From contig JAIQCW010000186.1 in NCBI GenBank assembly GCA_020283715.1, positions 1-18,482 of the forward strand: 18,482 nucleotides of DNA. Reading direction: 5' to 3'. Within the stretch, counting starts at the first letter, position 1, and every line of letters begins with the position of its first letter. Origin of the DNA: Cytauxzoon felis. Taxonomy: Eukaryota; Apicomplexa; Aconoidasida; Piroplasmida; Theileriidae. A program made the translations under genes and the position numbers. The notes under the pieces were generated by a model. That model was not told the DNA's origin, made no database searches, and worked only from the letters and a program-made list of their open reading frames with translations. This document shows, piece after piece, positions 1-8,234 of the stretch.

Positions 1-845
1 TCATATAAGTAACCTAAAGTAACCTAATAGTACATAAAGTTACTATAAAGTATGTGGGAATAACATATAAGTACTCTAGATACTCTATAAATAACATATA
101 TGTACTATAAAATATGTGTGAAGTACCTAAGTATAACCTAAAGTATGTGGGAATACTCTGTAAGTAACCTAAAGTACCTAAGAGTACTATAAAGTTACTA
201 TAAAGTATATGTAAGTAACATATATCTACTATAAAGTATCTGTAAATAACATAAATATACTCTAGAAGTCATGTGTGTAACATAAGGATACTATAAAGTA
301 TGTGTTAAGTATGTATAAGTACTCTAGATACTATGGGAATAACATAAGAGTAACATAAATATGCTCTAGATACTGTATAAGTACCTAATAACAGTGTATA
401 AGTACTCTTAAGTGTGTGGGAATAACATAAGAGTAACATAAAGTCTGTGGGAATAACATAAAGTATGTGTTAAGTATGTGGGAATACTGTATAAGTAACA
501 TAAAGTACCTAATAGTAATATGTAAGTAACATAAAGATACTCTAGATAATTATAAGTAACCTAAGTATAACCTTAAGTATGTGGGAATGACATAAATGTA
601 CTATAAAGTGTATGGGAATAGCATAAAGTATGTGTTAAGTGTGTGGGAACAATGTATATATACTCTAGATAATGTATAAGTAACCTAAATATACTCTTAG
701 TACTAAGGATAACATAAATATACTATAGATACTGTATAAGTAACATAAGAGTACTATAAAGTATGTGGGAATAACATAAAGGTACTCTAGAAGTCATGTA
801 AATACTCTTCTAATACTCTGTAAATAATGTACATCAAGTGTGTAT
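1..845. repeat. Degenerate tandem array, block A
   Basis: This stretch is built almost wholly from short reshuffled words: AAGTAACATAAAGTA, GTGTGGGAATAACATAA, TACTCTAGATACTGTATAAG and CTATAAAGTATGTG. They recur dozens of times with small changes and no strict period. The word CTCTAGA alone recurs at about 75, 263, 320, 362, 540, 663 and 787. Stop codons fall in every frame and no gene is visible. Low-complexity arrays like this next to a variable cysteine-rich gene suggest a subtelomeric or otherwise gene-poor border. That placement is inference, because no telomere repeat is present in the window. Confidence 0.85.
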
Positions 846-869
846 TATGTTGTACATATGATGAGTGAC

Positions 870-1350
870 GTCTCAGTTAAGCCTAGGTAAAGTATCTACA
901 TAAGGTCTAGTAAGTGTGTATAAAGTATATGTTAAGTGTGTATAAAGTGTATGTTAAGTGTGTATAAAGTGTATGTTAAGTATCTATAAAGTGCCTAGTA
1001 TGTATCTATAAAGTATCTACATAAGGTCTAGTAAGTGTGTATAAAGTGTATGTTAAGTGTGGGAATGAGGTCTACTTGAAGTCAGTAAAGTATCTACATA
1101 AGGTCAGTTAAGTGATTGTTAAGTGTGTAATAAGTCTAGGGAAAATGTGGGAACAAGGTCTACTTGAAGTCAGTAAAGTACCCTTATACTCTCAGTATAG
1201 TATCTAGTAACTATAGGTATATACTCAGTAAAGTCCATATACATCCTCTAATAAGTCCCTACATACCCTCAATAAACTATCTCTCAAGTATCTATCAAGA
1301 ATCTCTTGTACTAGTATAAGGTACCTCAGGAATCTCAGAGTAGTAATAAC
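870..1350. repeat. Degenerate tandem array, block B
   Basis: The array changes character here. Around 912-980 a unit of about 22 bp, AAGTGTGTATAAAGTGTATG plus TT, is repeated three times nearly perfectly. Longer words also recur: GTCTAGTAAGTGTGTATAAA near 906 and 1027, and GAGGTCTACTTGAAGTCAGT (with one A/G change) near 1066 and 1153. From about 1190 the words decay (CTCAGTAAAGTC, CTCAATAAACTATC). Short hydrophobic reading frames on the minus strand near 1260-1440 might be distal exons of the cysteine-rich gene upstream on that strand, but I could not settle this. Confidence 0.75.
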
Positions 1351-1561
1351 AACTCCAATGACGCGTTAATCCTCCTCATTATCACATGTAATCAACAAGT
1401 ATCTATAGATAAACATATATTTCATCCTGTATTCTTCCTGTATCAACTGTCATCAAGAAGGAGGTATTATTATGAGAACTACAGGTACTATAAGGTCATT
1501 ATATCAAATATATGAGGTATGAGGAGTAGAGGGTATAGTAGTGTGTAGTGTAAATGTGTCA

Positions 1562-3139
1562 TTATAACATGTGTAATGGATGAATCTCAATAATGTGTAG
1601 ATAAAAAACTATTAATTTCATGTGGAATAATGGAAATCTTATGGAAGAATTGTATACACTTGATGATGTAACAGATATTTTCATATAAATGTCATCAACC
1701 TGATACAACATCATGTGCCACATAGACGTTGAATATATTATCATCTCCATACCTGTATATCCACAAATATCATAAATTACTGCCTTAGACGTGTCAATTA
1801 CATCCTTAAATTTCGTTTGATTATCCTCTTTTGTTGTCACTAAGCTGCATATCTTCCCTCTTAGACAATCCGTATCTTTCTTCACACACTTCCCCAACTC
1901 ACATATACAATTATGTAATCCACAGTAACAATTTTCCAAACTAGTCATCTTTTTATCAATACACTTCAAACATGCTTCAATTTTCTCTATATGATCAACA
2001 ATATTTGCAGACCTCTCCTGAATACCCTTCAATCCACACTCTATCACGCAGTATAATATTTTAATTGGTTGAGTACTATTACATCCGTTTTGTTCACAAT
2101 TAGTTGAGGCACAACAGCATTTATCTGTGCAGGTATTAGAGCCGCTATTACAGTTACACTGAGATCCACTACTCGTGTCACTCGTACCATTCCCAAGAAA
2201 AGTTTTCAACGTTTTATTCAATTGAATTAAAGTATCAGCAATAGTCTTACAATTATTATTAGAAGGAGTAGCACACGTCCCTAATAGAAATTTCGTAAAG
2301 TTGGAGAAGCGATCGTTGACCTTACAACATTGATCGGTACATGAGCAATTTCCATCATCTGTACACTCTTTACCATTTGAATTACACTTCTTACAACAAT
2401 CCTGATTAGTTTGATTATTACATATATTAGTAACCACAGTTTTTATACGTTCAGGCAACTCCTTCAATGTCTGATGTAAATTAATACCATTATCACCATT
2501 GTCAGAGGTACCCTTACATGCTTCCTTTAATTTTTCAATACTATGCTTTAAAACACACAAATAACACATCAAAGAATTACCATTACCACCACCAGTAGTA
2601 TTACAATTAATTCCCTCAGCGCTCAATTTCTCAGCCATCTTCTTCAGACATGTTTTGATCTTCTCATCATAATTATTATGCTCAGTACATTTAAAGAAAC
2701 AACAACATTCTCCTGGTTTACCATTTTGACAAGCTGCACATCCGCAATTGCATTGAGTAGTATCAGATTGAGTACATGTGCTAGTGGTTCCGTTATTGAT
2801 ATATTGACCACATGCTGTTGCAATGGTTCCAGTACAATCTTGAGTACATTGGGTTTCAGTCGGAGTAGCTATAGTGTTTGCAGAACAATCAGTGCATTCA
2901 GTACTAGAACTGCCTGTCCCCCCTGCAGCAGAACTAGCTGACGTTCCACCACCAGAAGCACTATTCTCATCACACTTAGAATTTTCATTTAAACCAAGTA
3001 CAGTACTAAGAGTCTTCTTCTGATCAATAACTTCCGCCAACTTCGCCTCAATTTCTTTCTTCTTAGTTGTATCCTCTGTTAACTCAGTCTTAAGAGTTAC
3101 AAATCTATAATCCTCAACCTTAACAAGGGGAGACATCAT
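1562..3139 (-). CDS. Cysteine-rich variant-surface-antigen-like protein (3' end unsettled)
   Basis: The open frame runs about 525 residues from an ATG at 3139 (a second ATG follows at once). The N-terminal 50 residues are charged and probably coiled coil, without a clear signal peptide. A Gly/Ser/Thr-rich stretch follows, then a body with about 51 cysteines, including clusters such as CNCGCAAC, GECCC, CSCTDQCC and CTDKCCC, and Lys/Leu-rich helical segments between them. Many Asn-X-Ser/Thr sites occur. This architecture, beside a repeat array, recalls VESA/SBP-type antigens of Babesia, but I recognise no diagnostic motif. A strong splice donor (ACAG then GTATGG) lies at 1753/1752, so the last roughly 60 residues of the open frame may be intron. 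The real C-terminus, perhaps with a membrane segment, may be in exons between 1250 and 1500. Family assignment is inference. Confidence 0.55.
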   Translation of the reverse strand: MMSPLVKVEDYRFVTLKTELTEDTTKKKEIEAKLAEVIDQKKTLSTVLGLNENSKCDENSASGGGTSASSAAGGTGSSSTECTDCSANTIATPTETQCTQDCTGTIATACGQYINNGTTSTCTQSDTTQCNCGCAACQNGKPGECCCFFKCTEHNNYDEKIKTCLKKMAEKLSAEGINCNTTGGGNGNSLMCYLCVLKHSIEKLKEACKGTSDNGDNGINLHQTLKELPERIKTVVTNICNNQTNQDCCKKCNSNGKECTDDGNCSCTDQCCKVNDRFSNFTKFLLGTCATPSNNNCKTIADTLIQLNKTLKTFLGNGTSDTSSGSQCNCNSGSNTCTDKCCCASTNCEQNGCNSTQPIKILYCVIECGLKGIQERSANIVDHIEKIEACLKCIDKKMTSLENCYCGLHNCICELGKCVKKDTDCLRGKICSLVTTKEDNQTKFKDVIDTSKAVIYDICGYTGMEMIIYSTSMWHMMLYQVDDIYMKISVTSSSVYNSSIRFPLFHMKLIVFYLHIIEIHPLHML

Positions 3140-3568
3140 GAATATAATCAATTGTATGTAATATAATATGGGTAAATCATACTAATATATCTGTAATGTA
3201 TACAAATTTCAATACAATAATAATAATAACCCTATAATTGTAGGGATAAAAAACACCATTTACCCTACTTTTAAAGTGTCTAATGAAGATATATACATGG
3301 ATATAACATATAATACTACATTAATACAATTGAAGGATGATTGATGAAAGTGGGAACGTATTGGTGTGATTATATAAATAATTATTATAGGATATATACT
3401 ATATAACTAAAACATGAATTGAAATATACTACCTATATAGGATAGTAGTAGATTATATAAATAATTACATTTCATAAAATTATTATAATATTATACGAAG
3501 ATTGTAAATGATTGAAGGAAGATATTTATTGTATTATAATTCAATTAATTTGTATATTATTATAGTAT
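3140..3568. other. AT-rich intergenic spacer upstream of cysteine-rich gene
   Basis: No coding frame with codon structure is seen on either strand. The only notable site is GTAGGG...CCCTAC around 3240-3268, an inverted repeat flanking a run of six A; the sequence there recurs downstream of the ADA-like gene. The rest is simple AT-rich sequence that presumably holds the promoter and 5' leader of the cysteine-rich gene. Confidence 0.5.
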
Positions 3569-3569
3569 T

Positions 3570-3668
3570 GACCTCTAGTGGACTACCCGAAGCTGATCTA
3601 CGGGAAGCGGAGGGGGAAGTAAATAAGGAAGCTGACGGCAGGACAGACTTCAGGTGGAACGGCGAGTG
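3570..3668 (+). repeat. Dispersed inverted-end element, partial copy 1
   Basis: About 100 bp match the 3' half of the element found elsewhere in the window. They include GACCTCTAGTGGACTACCCG, GAAGCTGATCTACGGGAAGC, a GGAGGGGGAAGTAAATAAGG stretch and GCTGACGGCAGGA. The 5' half with the CTCTAAAGAG/GAGATCGTGGC core is missing. It lies in the spacer between the cysteine-rich gene and the 3' end of APRT. A short open frame on the minus strand here reads through the repeat and is not a gene. Confidence 0.8.
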
Positions 3669-4005
3669 ATGACAAAGTATAAATAAACTCTTGGAAATGT
3701 AATCACGATCCTCCATGGAGATTATACAATACAATCCCTCCTAAATGTGATCCAACAGCAGACAACTTCCCTCGTTTATATTATGTGAATGAATTTCAGA
3801 AATAAGAAATTAGATATAAATTATTGTACTACAAATAATGTAGTTAAACATGTATGTTAATATAAATGTCAAATAAAATGACATTGTACAATATAAGCGG
3901 TACAATAATCAATTCTTATCTATGGGTGGAGATAAATTACAATACTTCATATACCCAATGAATCTTCTAATCTCCCTTTAGTAGACTTTTTGGTTAATAA
4001 GGAAG

Positions 4006-4736
4006 TCATTTCGATTCTAATAAACCTCTTGATGCAGATTTTGCGGTATCTTCATCTTTCCATAAGCTTTTAAGGAAATCATCAAACTCCTTCTTCTCCT
4101 TATCAGCATCTGCAGGATCATATTGTGGTTTCTTACCATAAAATGCCAATTTAACTAGAGAAAATAATGGTACATTGGGTAAATCACGTTCAAAATTCTC
4201 TCTTCCTGGTGCAGCTGGTATTTCAATTACAGCAAAACATCCTAACACTGTAGCGTTCAATTTGAATAACAATTCGCATGCGGTCTTTAATGTACCACCT
4301 GTTGATACTAAATCATCAACTACAACTACTTTAGAACCTGGTTCTACGGCATCTGCTTGTATCTGTAAAGCATCTTCAGCATAATCATGAATAAAAGTTT
4401 TCGTATATGTAGGTCCAGGTAATTTACCCTTTTTTCTCAATATAACTAAACCAACATTCAATTTATAAGCCAAAGTTGGTCCAAAAGGTACACCTCTTAA
4501 TTCAATACAAGCTACATAATCAACACCACCTGGGAAGGCTTCCAATACCTTCTCAGCCAATAGGTCCATAGTATTGTGATAGGCATCTTTGTCCTTCAAT
4601 AATGGCATAATATCGCAGAATGGTAATCCTGGAATAAAGTCGTATATTCTACGGAAATTAGCTTCTGTCAATTGAAAATTACTCTGTAGGGATGTATGTA
4701 ATATTAAATTATAAAGTGTATAGAATCGCTCACCAT
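4006..4736 (-). CDS. APRT: Adenine phosphoribosyltransferase
   Basis: This enzyme converts adenine and PRPP to AMP in cytosolic purine salvage. The frame contains the family blocks in order: IPGLPFCDIMPLLKD near the N-terminus, IELRGVPFGP, RKKGKLPGPTY and the PRPP-binding motif VVVVDDLVSTGGTL. The acidic residue before the conserved Tyr of the flexible loop is Asp (HDYAED), where human APRT has Glu. The downstream frame has no in-frame ATG. A 50-bp intron at 4684-4733 (GTGAGC...CTACAG) directly after an ATG at 4734-4736 solves this and gives a start reading MSNFQLTEANFRR. The exons are 4734-4736 and 4006-4683, coding 226 residues. It is longer than the usual roughly 180 because of a charged C-terminal tail of about 45 residues (KKPQYDPADADKEKKEF). 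It diverges from the ADA-like gene. The function is very likely; the single-codon first exon is a good but untested model. Confidence 0.9.
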
Positions 4737-4848
4737 CGTTGTTTGGATATTGAAATAAAGGATTAAAATTTAAAAGAGGTATGGAATGACTGTATCGAAA
4801 AGAAAGGAGATATAAAAAGATTCAATCAGGTATTGAATAATTTCCCCC
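4737..4848. promoter_or_regulatory. Short shared gap between divergent APRT and ADA-like genes
   Basis: Only 112 bp separate the proposed APRT start from the first ATG of the ADA-like gene, and they point away from each other. The gap must therefore hold both promoters and both 5' leaders, or be a bidirectional promoter. It contains a purine tract AAAAGAAAGGAGATATAAAA (CT-rich on the minus strand). No motif of known function is recognised, so this is inference from layout. Confidence 0.4.
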
Positions 4849-6108
4849 ATGAAACGCAGACAATGGGGAACCTTCTATGAGTATAACATAGCGGCGATAA
4901 TGCATTCATACTCTACACATAATAATATAAAAATGCCGTCAGATTGTCCTAATTATACACATGGTGAGACTTATAGTAATGAATTTAATTTCCCAAAGGT
5001 TGAATTGCATTTACATTTTGGCGGATGTTTGAGAGCAAAGACAGCATTTCATTATGCTAAATTACGGGGTATTGATTTAGGATTTAAATCACATCATGAA
5101 ATAGAAAATTTTATTACAATTGATAGGCCATTTTCTTTACCGGAATTTGTTGTAATGTATGATAAGGTGATTACTAGTATAGTCGGGCATCGTGATGCAT
5201 TGATACAAGCTGCATATGAGCTTGTAGAAGAGAAAGTGAATGAAGGAGTTGTATATTTAGAAGTAAGATATAGTCCACATTTATATGCTACATATGTACC
5301 GGATAGACGTACTTGGGAAGATGCATTAGGTGATTTTCCATTGAATGATTATAAAGATTTTCATTCATCACAACATAATTGTATGGATGCTGAAAAGTAT
5401 GGATTATTTACACCAGAAGATGCTATACTATGTATTACTGAAGGATTTAATAGAGCAGAAAAGGAATTTAATATTAAAGTAAGATCAATATTATGTTGTA
5501 TAAGACCACATCCATCATGGTCATATGAAGTTGTACAATTAGCAAATAAATATAAACATTTAGGTATAGTAGGTATAGATTTATGTGCTGATGAAACTAT
5601 ACCAAGTTCAACAATATTTTGGGGACATGTTAAAGCATATCAAGAAGCTGAAAGATTAGGTATTAATAGAACTGTACATGCAGCACAATCTAGTCCAGCA
5701 GAAGATGCTAGACAAGCATTAAATGTACTTAAAGCTAATAGAATTGGACATGGTTATTTAGTACTTAATGATGATGAATTATATCAAAAATGTTTAAATG
5801 AAAATATACATTTTGAATTATGTCCAAGTGTATTTAATATCGCACAAACTAAATATAAACTTAAATATAATATACATCCAATAGAAAAATTCTGTAAAGA
5901 TAATGCTAATTGGTCTATAAATACAGATGATCCAGCATATTTTAAAAAAACACTCGGATCTGAATATAAATTCGTACAAAAATTTGGAATCACAATCGAT
6001 GATATCAAACGATCTAATCTTAATGCAGCAAAAGCATCATTCCTACCCAATGATGAAAAACTAGAATTAATCAAATTCCTCGAAAATGCATACGGTATGA
6101 AAGCATAA
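4849..6108 (+). CDS. Adenosine deaminase-like protein with altered active site
   Basis: The uninterrupted frame codes 419 residues. Adenosine deaminases turn adenosine into inosine using one zinc. Family blocks are clear: FPKVELHLHFGG (zinc His54, His56), IDLCADE (245-249 region), VHAAQ (zinc His277), RIGHGY (His301), HFELCPS and NTDDPAYF (Asp360, Asp361). All metal ligands are kept. Three usual active-site residues are changed: the Asp after the HxH motif (human Asp19) is Gly58, human Gly184 is Ala247, and the catalytic Glu of HAGE (human Glu217) is Gln280, codon CAA at 5686-5688. Length past the HxH block and the C-terminal block SSFLPEDEK (here ASFLPNDEK) are normal. The N-terminus is about 35 residues longer than usual, and a later ATG at 4933 is a reasonable alternative start. 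It pairs divergently with APRT. Fold assignment is strong; enzymatic activity is uncertain. Confidence 0.88.
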   Translation: MKRRQWGTFYEYNIAAIMHSYSTHNNIKMPSDCPNYTHGETYSNEFNFPKVELHLHFGGCLRAKTAFHYAKLRGIDLGFKSHHEIENFITIDRPFSLPEFVVMYDKVITSIVGHRDALIQAAYELVEEKVNEGVVYLEVRYSPHLYATYVPDRRTWEDALGDFPLNDYKDFHSSQHNCMDAEKYGLFTPEDAILCITEGFNRAEKEFNIKVRSILCCIRPHPSWSYEVVQLANKYKHLGIVGIDLCADETIPSSTIFWGHVKAYQEAERLGINRTVHAAQSSPAEDARQALNVLKANRIGHGYLVLNDDELYQKCLNENIHFELCPSVFNIAQTKYKLKYNIHPIEKFCKDNANWSINTDDPAYFKKTLGSEYKFVQKFGITIDDIKRSNLNAAKASFLPNDEKLELIKFLENAYGMKA

Positions 6109-6130
6109 TTATATACTCATATACCATATA

Positions 6131-6384
6131 CAATCCACCCGAAGTCGAATCCACCTATCCACTTGGTCTAGTTCACGTCTGTTCCTCTTGCAGAGAGCTC
6201 CTCCAATTACCTATCTCTAAAGAGTAGAGCCACTCCCGGAGATCGTGGCGGAAGTGTAGTTAGTACTGGACCTCAAGTGGAGAACCCGTAGCTGATCTCA
6301 GGGAAGCGGAGGGACAACTAAATAGAGAAGGCCACCACGCCTAGTGGAAGACAAGATTGTAACCTCAAGTAGAACAGCAGTACG
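6131..6384 (+). repeat. Dispersed inverted-end element, copy 2
   Basis: This copy starts with CAATCCACCCGAAGTCGA and ends at TGTAACCTCAAGTAGAAC. It carries the conserved core CTCTAAAGAGTAGAGCCACT followed by CCCGGAGATCGTGGCGG near 6216-6252, then GTAGCTGATCTCAGGGAAGC, and the 3' inverted segment GGCCACCACGCCTAGTGGA. It begins 23 bp after the stop of the ADA-like gene, so it may lie within that gene's 3' UTR. It is much richer in G and C than its surroundings. Confidence 0.85.
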
Positions 6385-6894
6385 AAAGAACATAGTAATT
6401 GTACCTTAGATGATGATTTATGGTGTTATAGTGTTTTTTACCCCTACAGCCCTATATTTATGGTGTTTTTTAACATTTATATATGGTGTTATAATTCTAT
6501 TTTAATAATGTATAATAATTATAATTTATGTATAATAGTCTAATATTTATCATTTACAAATGAACTTTACAATTAATATAATTTTACTTAACCCAACAAC
6601 ACCATAATATTAATTATTGTGGGAATATTGGCCACATGATTATCATTAATTAATATTAATAACTAGTATATATTATATATGTATAGATATTTATATGTGT
6701 AAGGTTTATAAATTATGATATCTAAGATGGTAACTACAATTATAAATTGCAATGCCTAGAAATGATAGTAAACTAGAGGGAATTTATAGTGCACCATGAA
6801 AAAATGCTCGCTCAACATACTAATCTCACTAATATATATGAAATTTAATGTATAAAATATAAAAACAATTCATTTAATAAATTAGAAATTCATT
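6385..6894. other. AT-rich spacer between element copy 2 and TPK
   Basis: No gene is seen. It opens with repeated TATGGTGTT words (three in about 80 bp, 6419-6495), one of which is part of GTGTTTTTTACCCCTACA; its reverse complement matches a site at 3239. The remainder is AT-rich and contains the 3' flank of the thiamine pyrophosphokinase gene. Confidence 0.5.
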
Positions 6895-7521
6895 TTAATC
6901 TCTACTATAAACAATTATAACATGACCAGACTTGACATTTATAATACCATTTTGACCATTTACAAATTGATTACTGATAGCATTAGGTGATAATACAGTC
7001 ATTTTATAATCTTCAACATTATAAAGTACATTATTAACATCAACAATTGAATCATCTAAGCTTATTAATGAAAAATATTTATAACCATTTTTATATTCAA
7101 GAATATTAAGACCATCTTTTAATAGATAACAATAATTATAATCATTTAAATATTTTATATTATATTTATATACTAAACCAACTACAGCTAATATCATATC
7201 CAATCTATTACCATTACCAACTAATAATATATCTTTTATACCTAACTCTATTGCATGTCTTATTGCAATTTCACCATCTAAATAATCTTTAACACGAGGC
7301 AATCTCAATAATTTTTTACAATTCTCTTCAACAATTTTATAATCATCTTTACTTACAGTATCAAAATCACTGCAAGCATAATCAATCTTTATACCCTTTT
7401 CATACAAATCTATACAACCATATTCAACACCTATAGTATAATAATCATGATATTCACTCAAATCTGCCTTATTTCGGCTAGTAACAATCAGAGCCTTATC
7501 AGGAAGGCTCGTAGAAGACAT
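6895..7521 (-). CDS. TPK: Thiamine pyrophosphokinase
   Basis: This single-exon frame codes 208 residues. The enzyme transfers a pyrophosphate from ATP to thiamine, making the cofactor thiamine diphosphate in the cytosol. Family signs are the acidic motif ACSDFDTVS (residues 49-57, matching the usual GDFDS), the LPRVKDYLDGEIAIRHAI block (usual D-x-T-D...KAL), VGNGNRLDMILA (residues 101-112, matching GGRxDHxLAN), and a C-terminal beta region ending in NAISNQF...NGIINVKSGHVIIVYS (usual STSN...V...G). Several canonical positions are relaxed (Gly to Ser before DFD, His to Met after RxD), so it is a divergent member. The ATG at 7521 is the only sensible start and is followed upstream by AT-rich sequence. 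No intron is needed. It would let the parasite activate scavenged thiamine. Confidence 0.8.
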   Translation of the reverse strand: MSSTSLPDKALIVTSRNKADLSEYHDYYTIGVEYGCIDLYEKGIKIDYACSDFDTVSKDDYKIVEENCKKLLRLPRVKDYLDGEIAIRHAIELGIKDILLVGNGNRLDMILAVVGLVYKYNIKYLNDYNYCYLLKDGLNILEYKNGYKYFSLISLDDSIVDVNNVLYNVEDYKMTVLSPNAISNQFVNGQNGIINVKSGHVIIVYSRD

Positions 7522-7894
7522 TATAGAAATGAATACATTAAAAGTGAATAATTTATAATATAAATATAAATTTAAATTTAAATATTTTATACTTTTAAGT
7601 TGAAAATTTAAAAATATATTACATAAATAGAATTAATTTATCAACTGATGACGATGTTATAACGATGACAATACAACCGGAGATTGACGACTATAATACG
7701 CACATAATAATACATTATAATTGATGATTTTAAATGAAAAAATATAATTAATCCATAATAAAAGTGGATTGAAATATACACATTACATAATAAGCTATAA
7801 TGATAATAGTTTAAATTCCTGAATTTTACACCCATATAGTCTATCTTACAATAATTGTTATACATATCAAATGCAATGAGATAACTTTGTCTAC
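7522..7894. other. AT-rich spacer upstream of TPK
   Basis: This stretch holds the presumed TPK promoter and 5' leader. It includes a very AT-rich run (TTTAAATTTAAATATTTTAT around 7570-7590). A frame of 89 codons on the minus strand has no family resemblance and runs into the dispersed element, so I do not call it a gene. Confidence 0.5.
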
Positions 7895-8168
7895 TCCACA
7901 TGAGGTCCAATCCACCATGTCATCCACTAGGCGTGTAGCCTCTCCACCTTTCTTCGTCCTGCCGTCAGCTCTTCCAATTACCTATCTCTAAAGAGTATAG
8001 CCACTCCCAGAGATCGTGGCGATGGTAGTGATTGGACCTCAAGTGGACTACCCGTAGCTGATCTCAGGGAAGCGGAGGGATAAGTAAAAGGAAGAAGCCA
8101 CCACGGCGAGTGGAAGAATATGGAGATGAAAGAGATGATGAGAGGACTGCAACCTCAAAAGAAGTGCT
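7895..8168 (+). repeat. Dispersed inverted-end element, copy 3
   Basis: The copy runs from TCCACATGAGGTCCAATCC to GCAACCTCAAAAGAAGTG. It contains the 5' inverted segment ATCCACTAGGCGTGTAGCC, CGTCCTGCCGTCAGCTCTTC, the core CTCTAAAGAGTATAGCCACT then CCCAGAGATCGTGGCG, CCGTAGCTGATCTCAGGGAA, and the 3' segment GCCACCACGGCGAGTGGAA. It lies between TPK and the 3' end of RPS5. Confidence 0.88.
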
Positions 8169-8234
8169 ATACCTATGTTTCAACTGACTACATTGTAATT
8201 GTATTTGTATATAAATGTATGGGATAAGATTAAT

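Noticed and set aside
1..1350. CRISPR array or telomere repeat
   Set aside because: Units vary in length and order with no constant repeat and unique spacers, the context is eukaryotic, and no TTTAGGG/CCCTAAA-type telomere run is present.
2678..2941. Plus-strand open frame of 87 codons
   Set aside because: It is antisense to the cysteine-rich coding region; its Ser/Thr/Cys-rich composition simply mirrors that gene.
3534..3734. Minus-strand open frame of 66 codons
   Set aside because: It reads through the partial dispersed element; the same peptide-like words (LFTSPS, PLEV) appear wherever the element is read in this direction, at 16.8 kb too.
5784..6074. Minus-strand open frame of 96 codons
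   Set aside because: It is antisense to the well-supported ADA-like gene.
7641..7910. Minus-strand open frame of 89 codons rich in Tyr and Ile
   Set aside because: Composition is that of translated AT-rich spacer, there is no family likeness, and it starts in the element.
7906..7916. GGTCCAATCC in element copies as a tRNA-type B box
   Set aside because: It resembles the Pol III B box but lacks one base and has no A box at the right distance; copies differ at this site.
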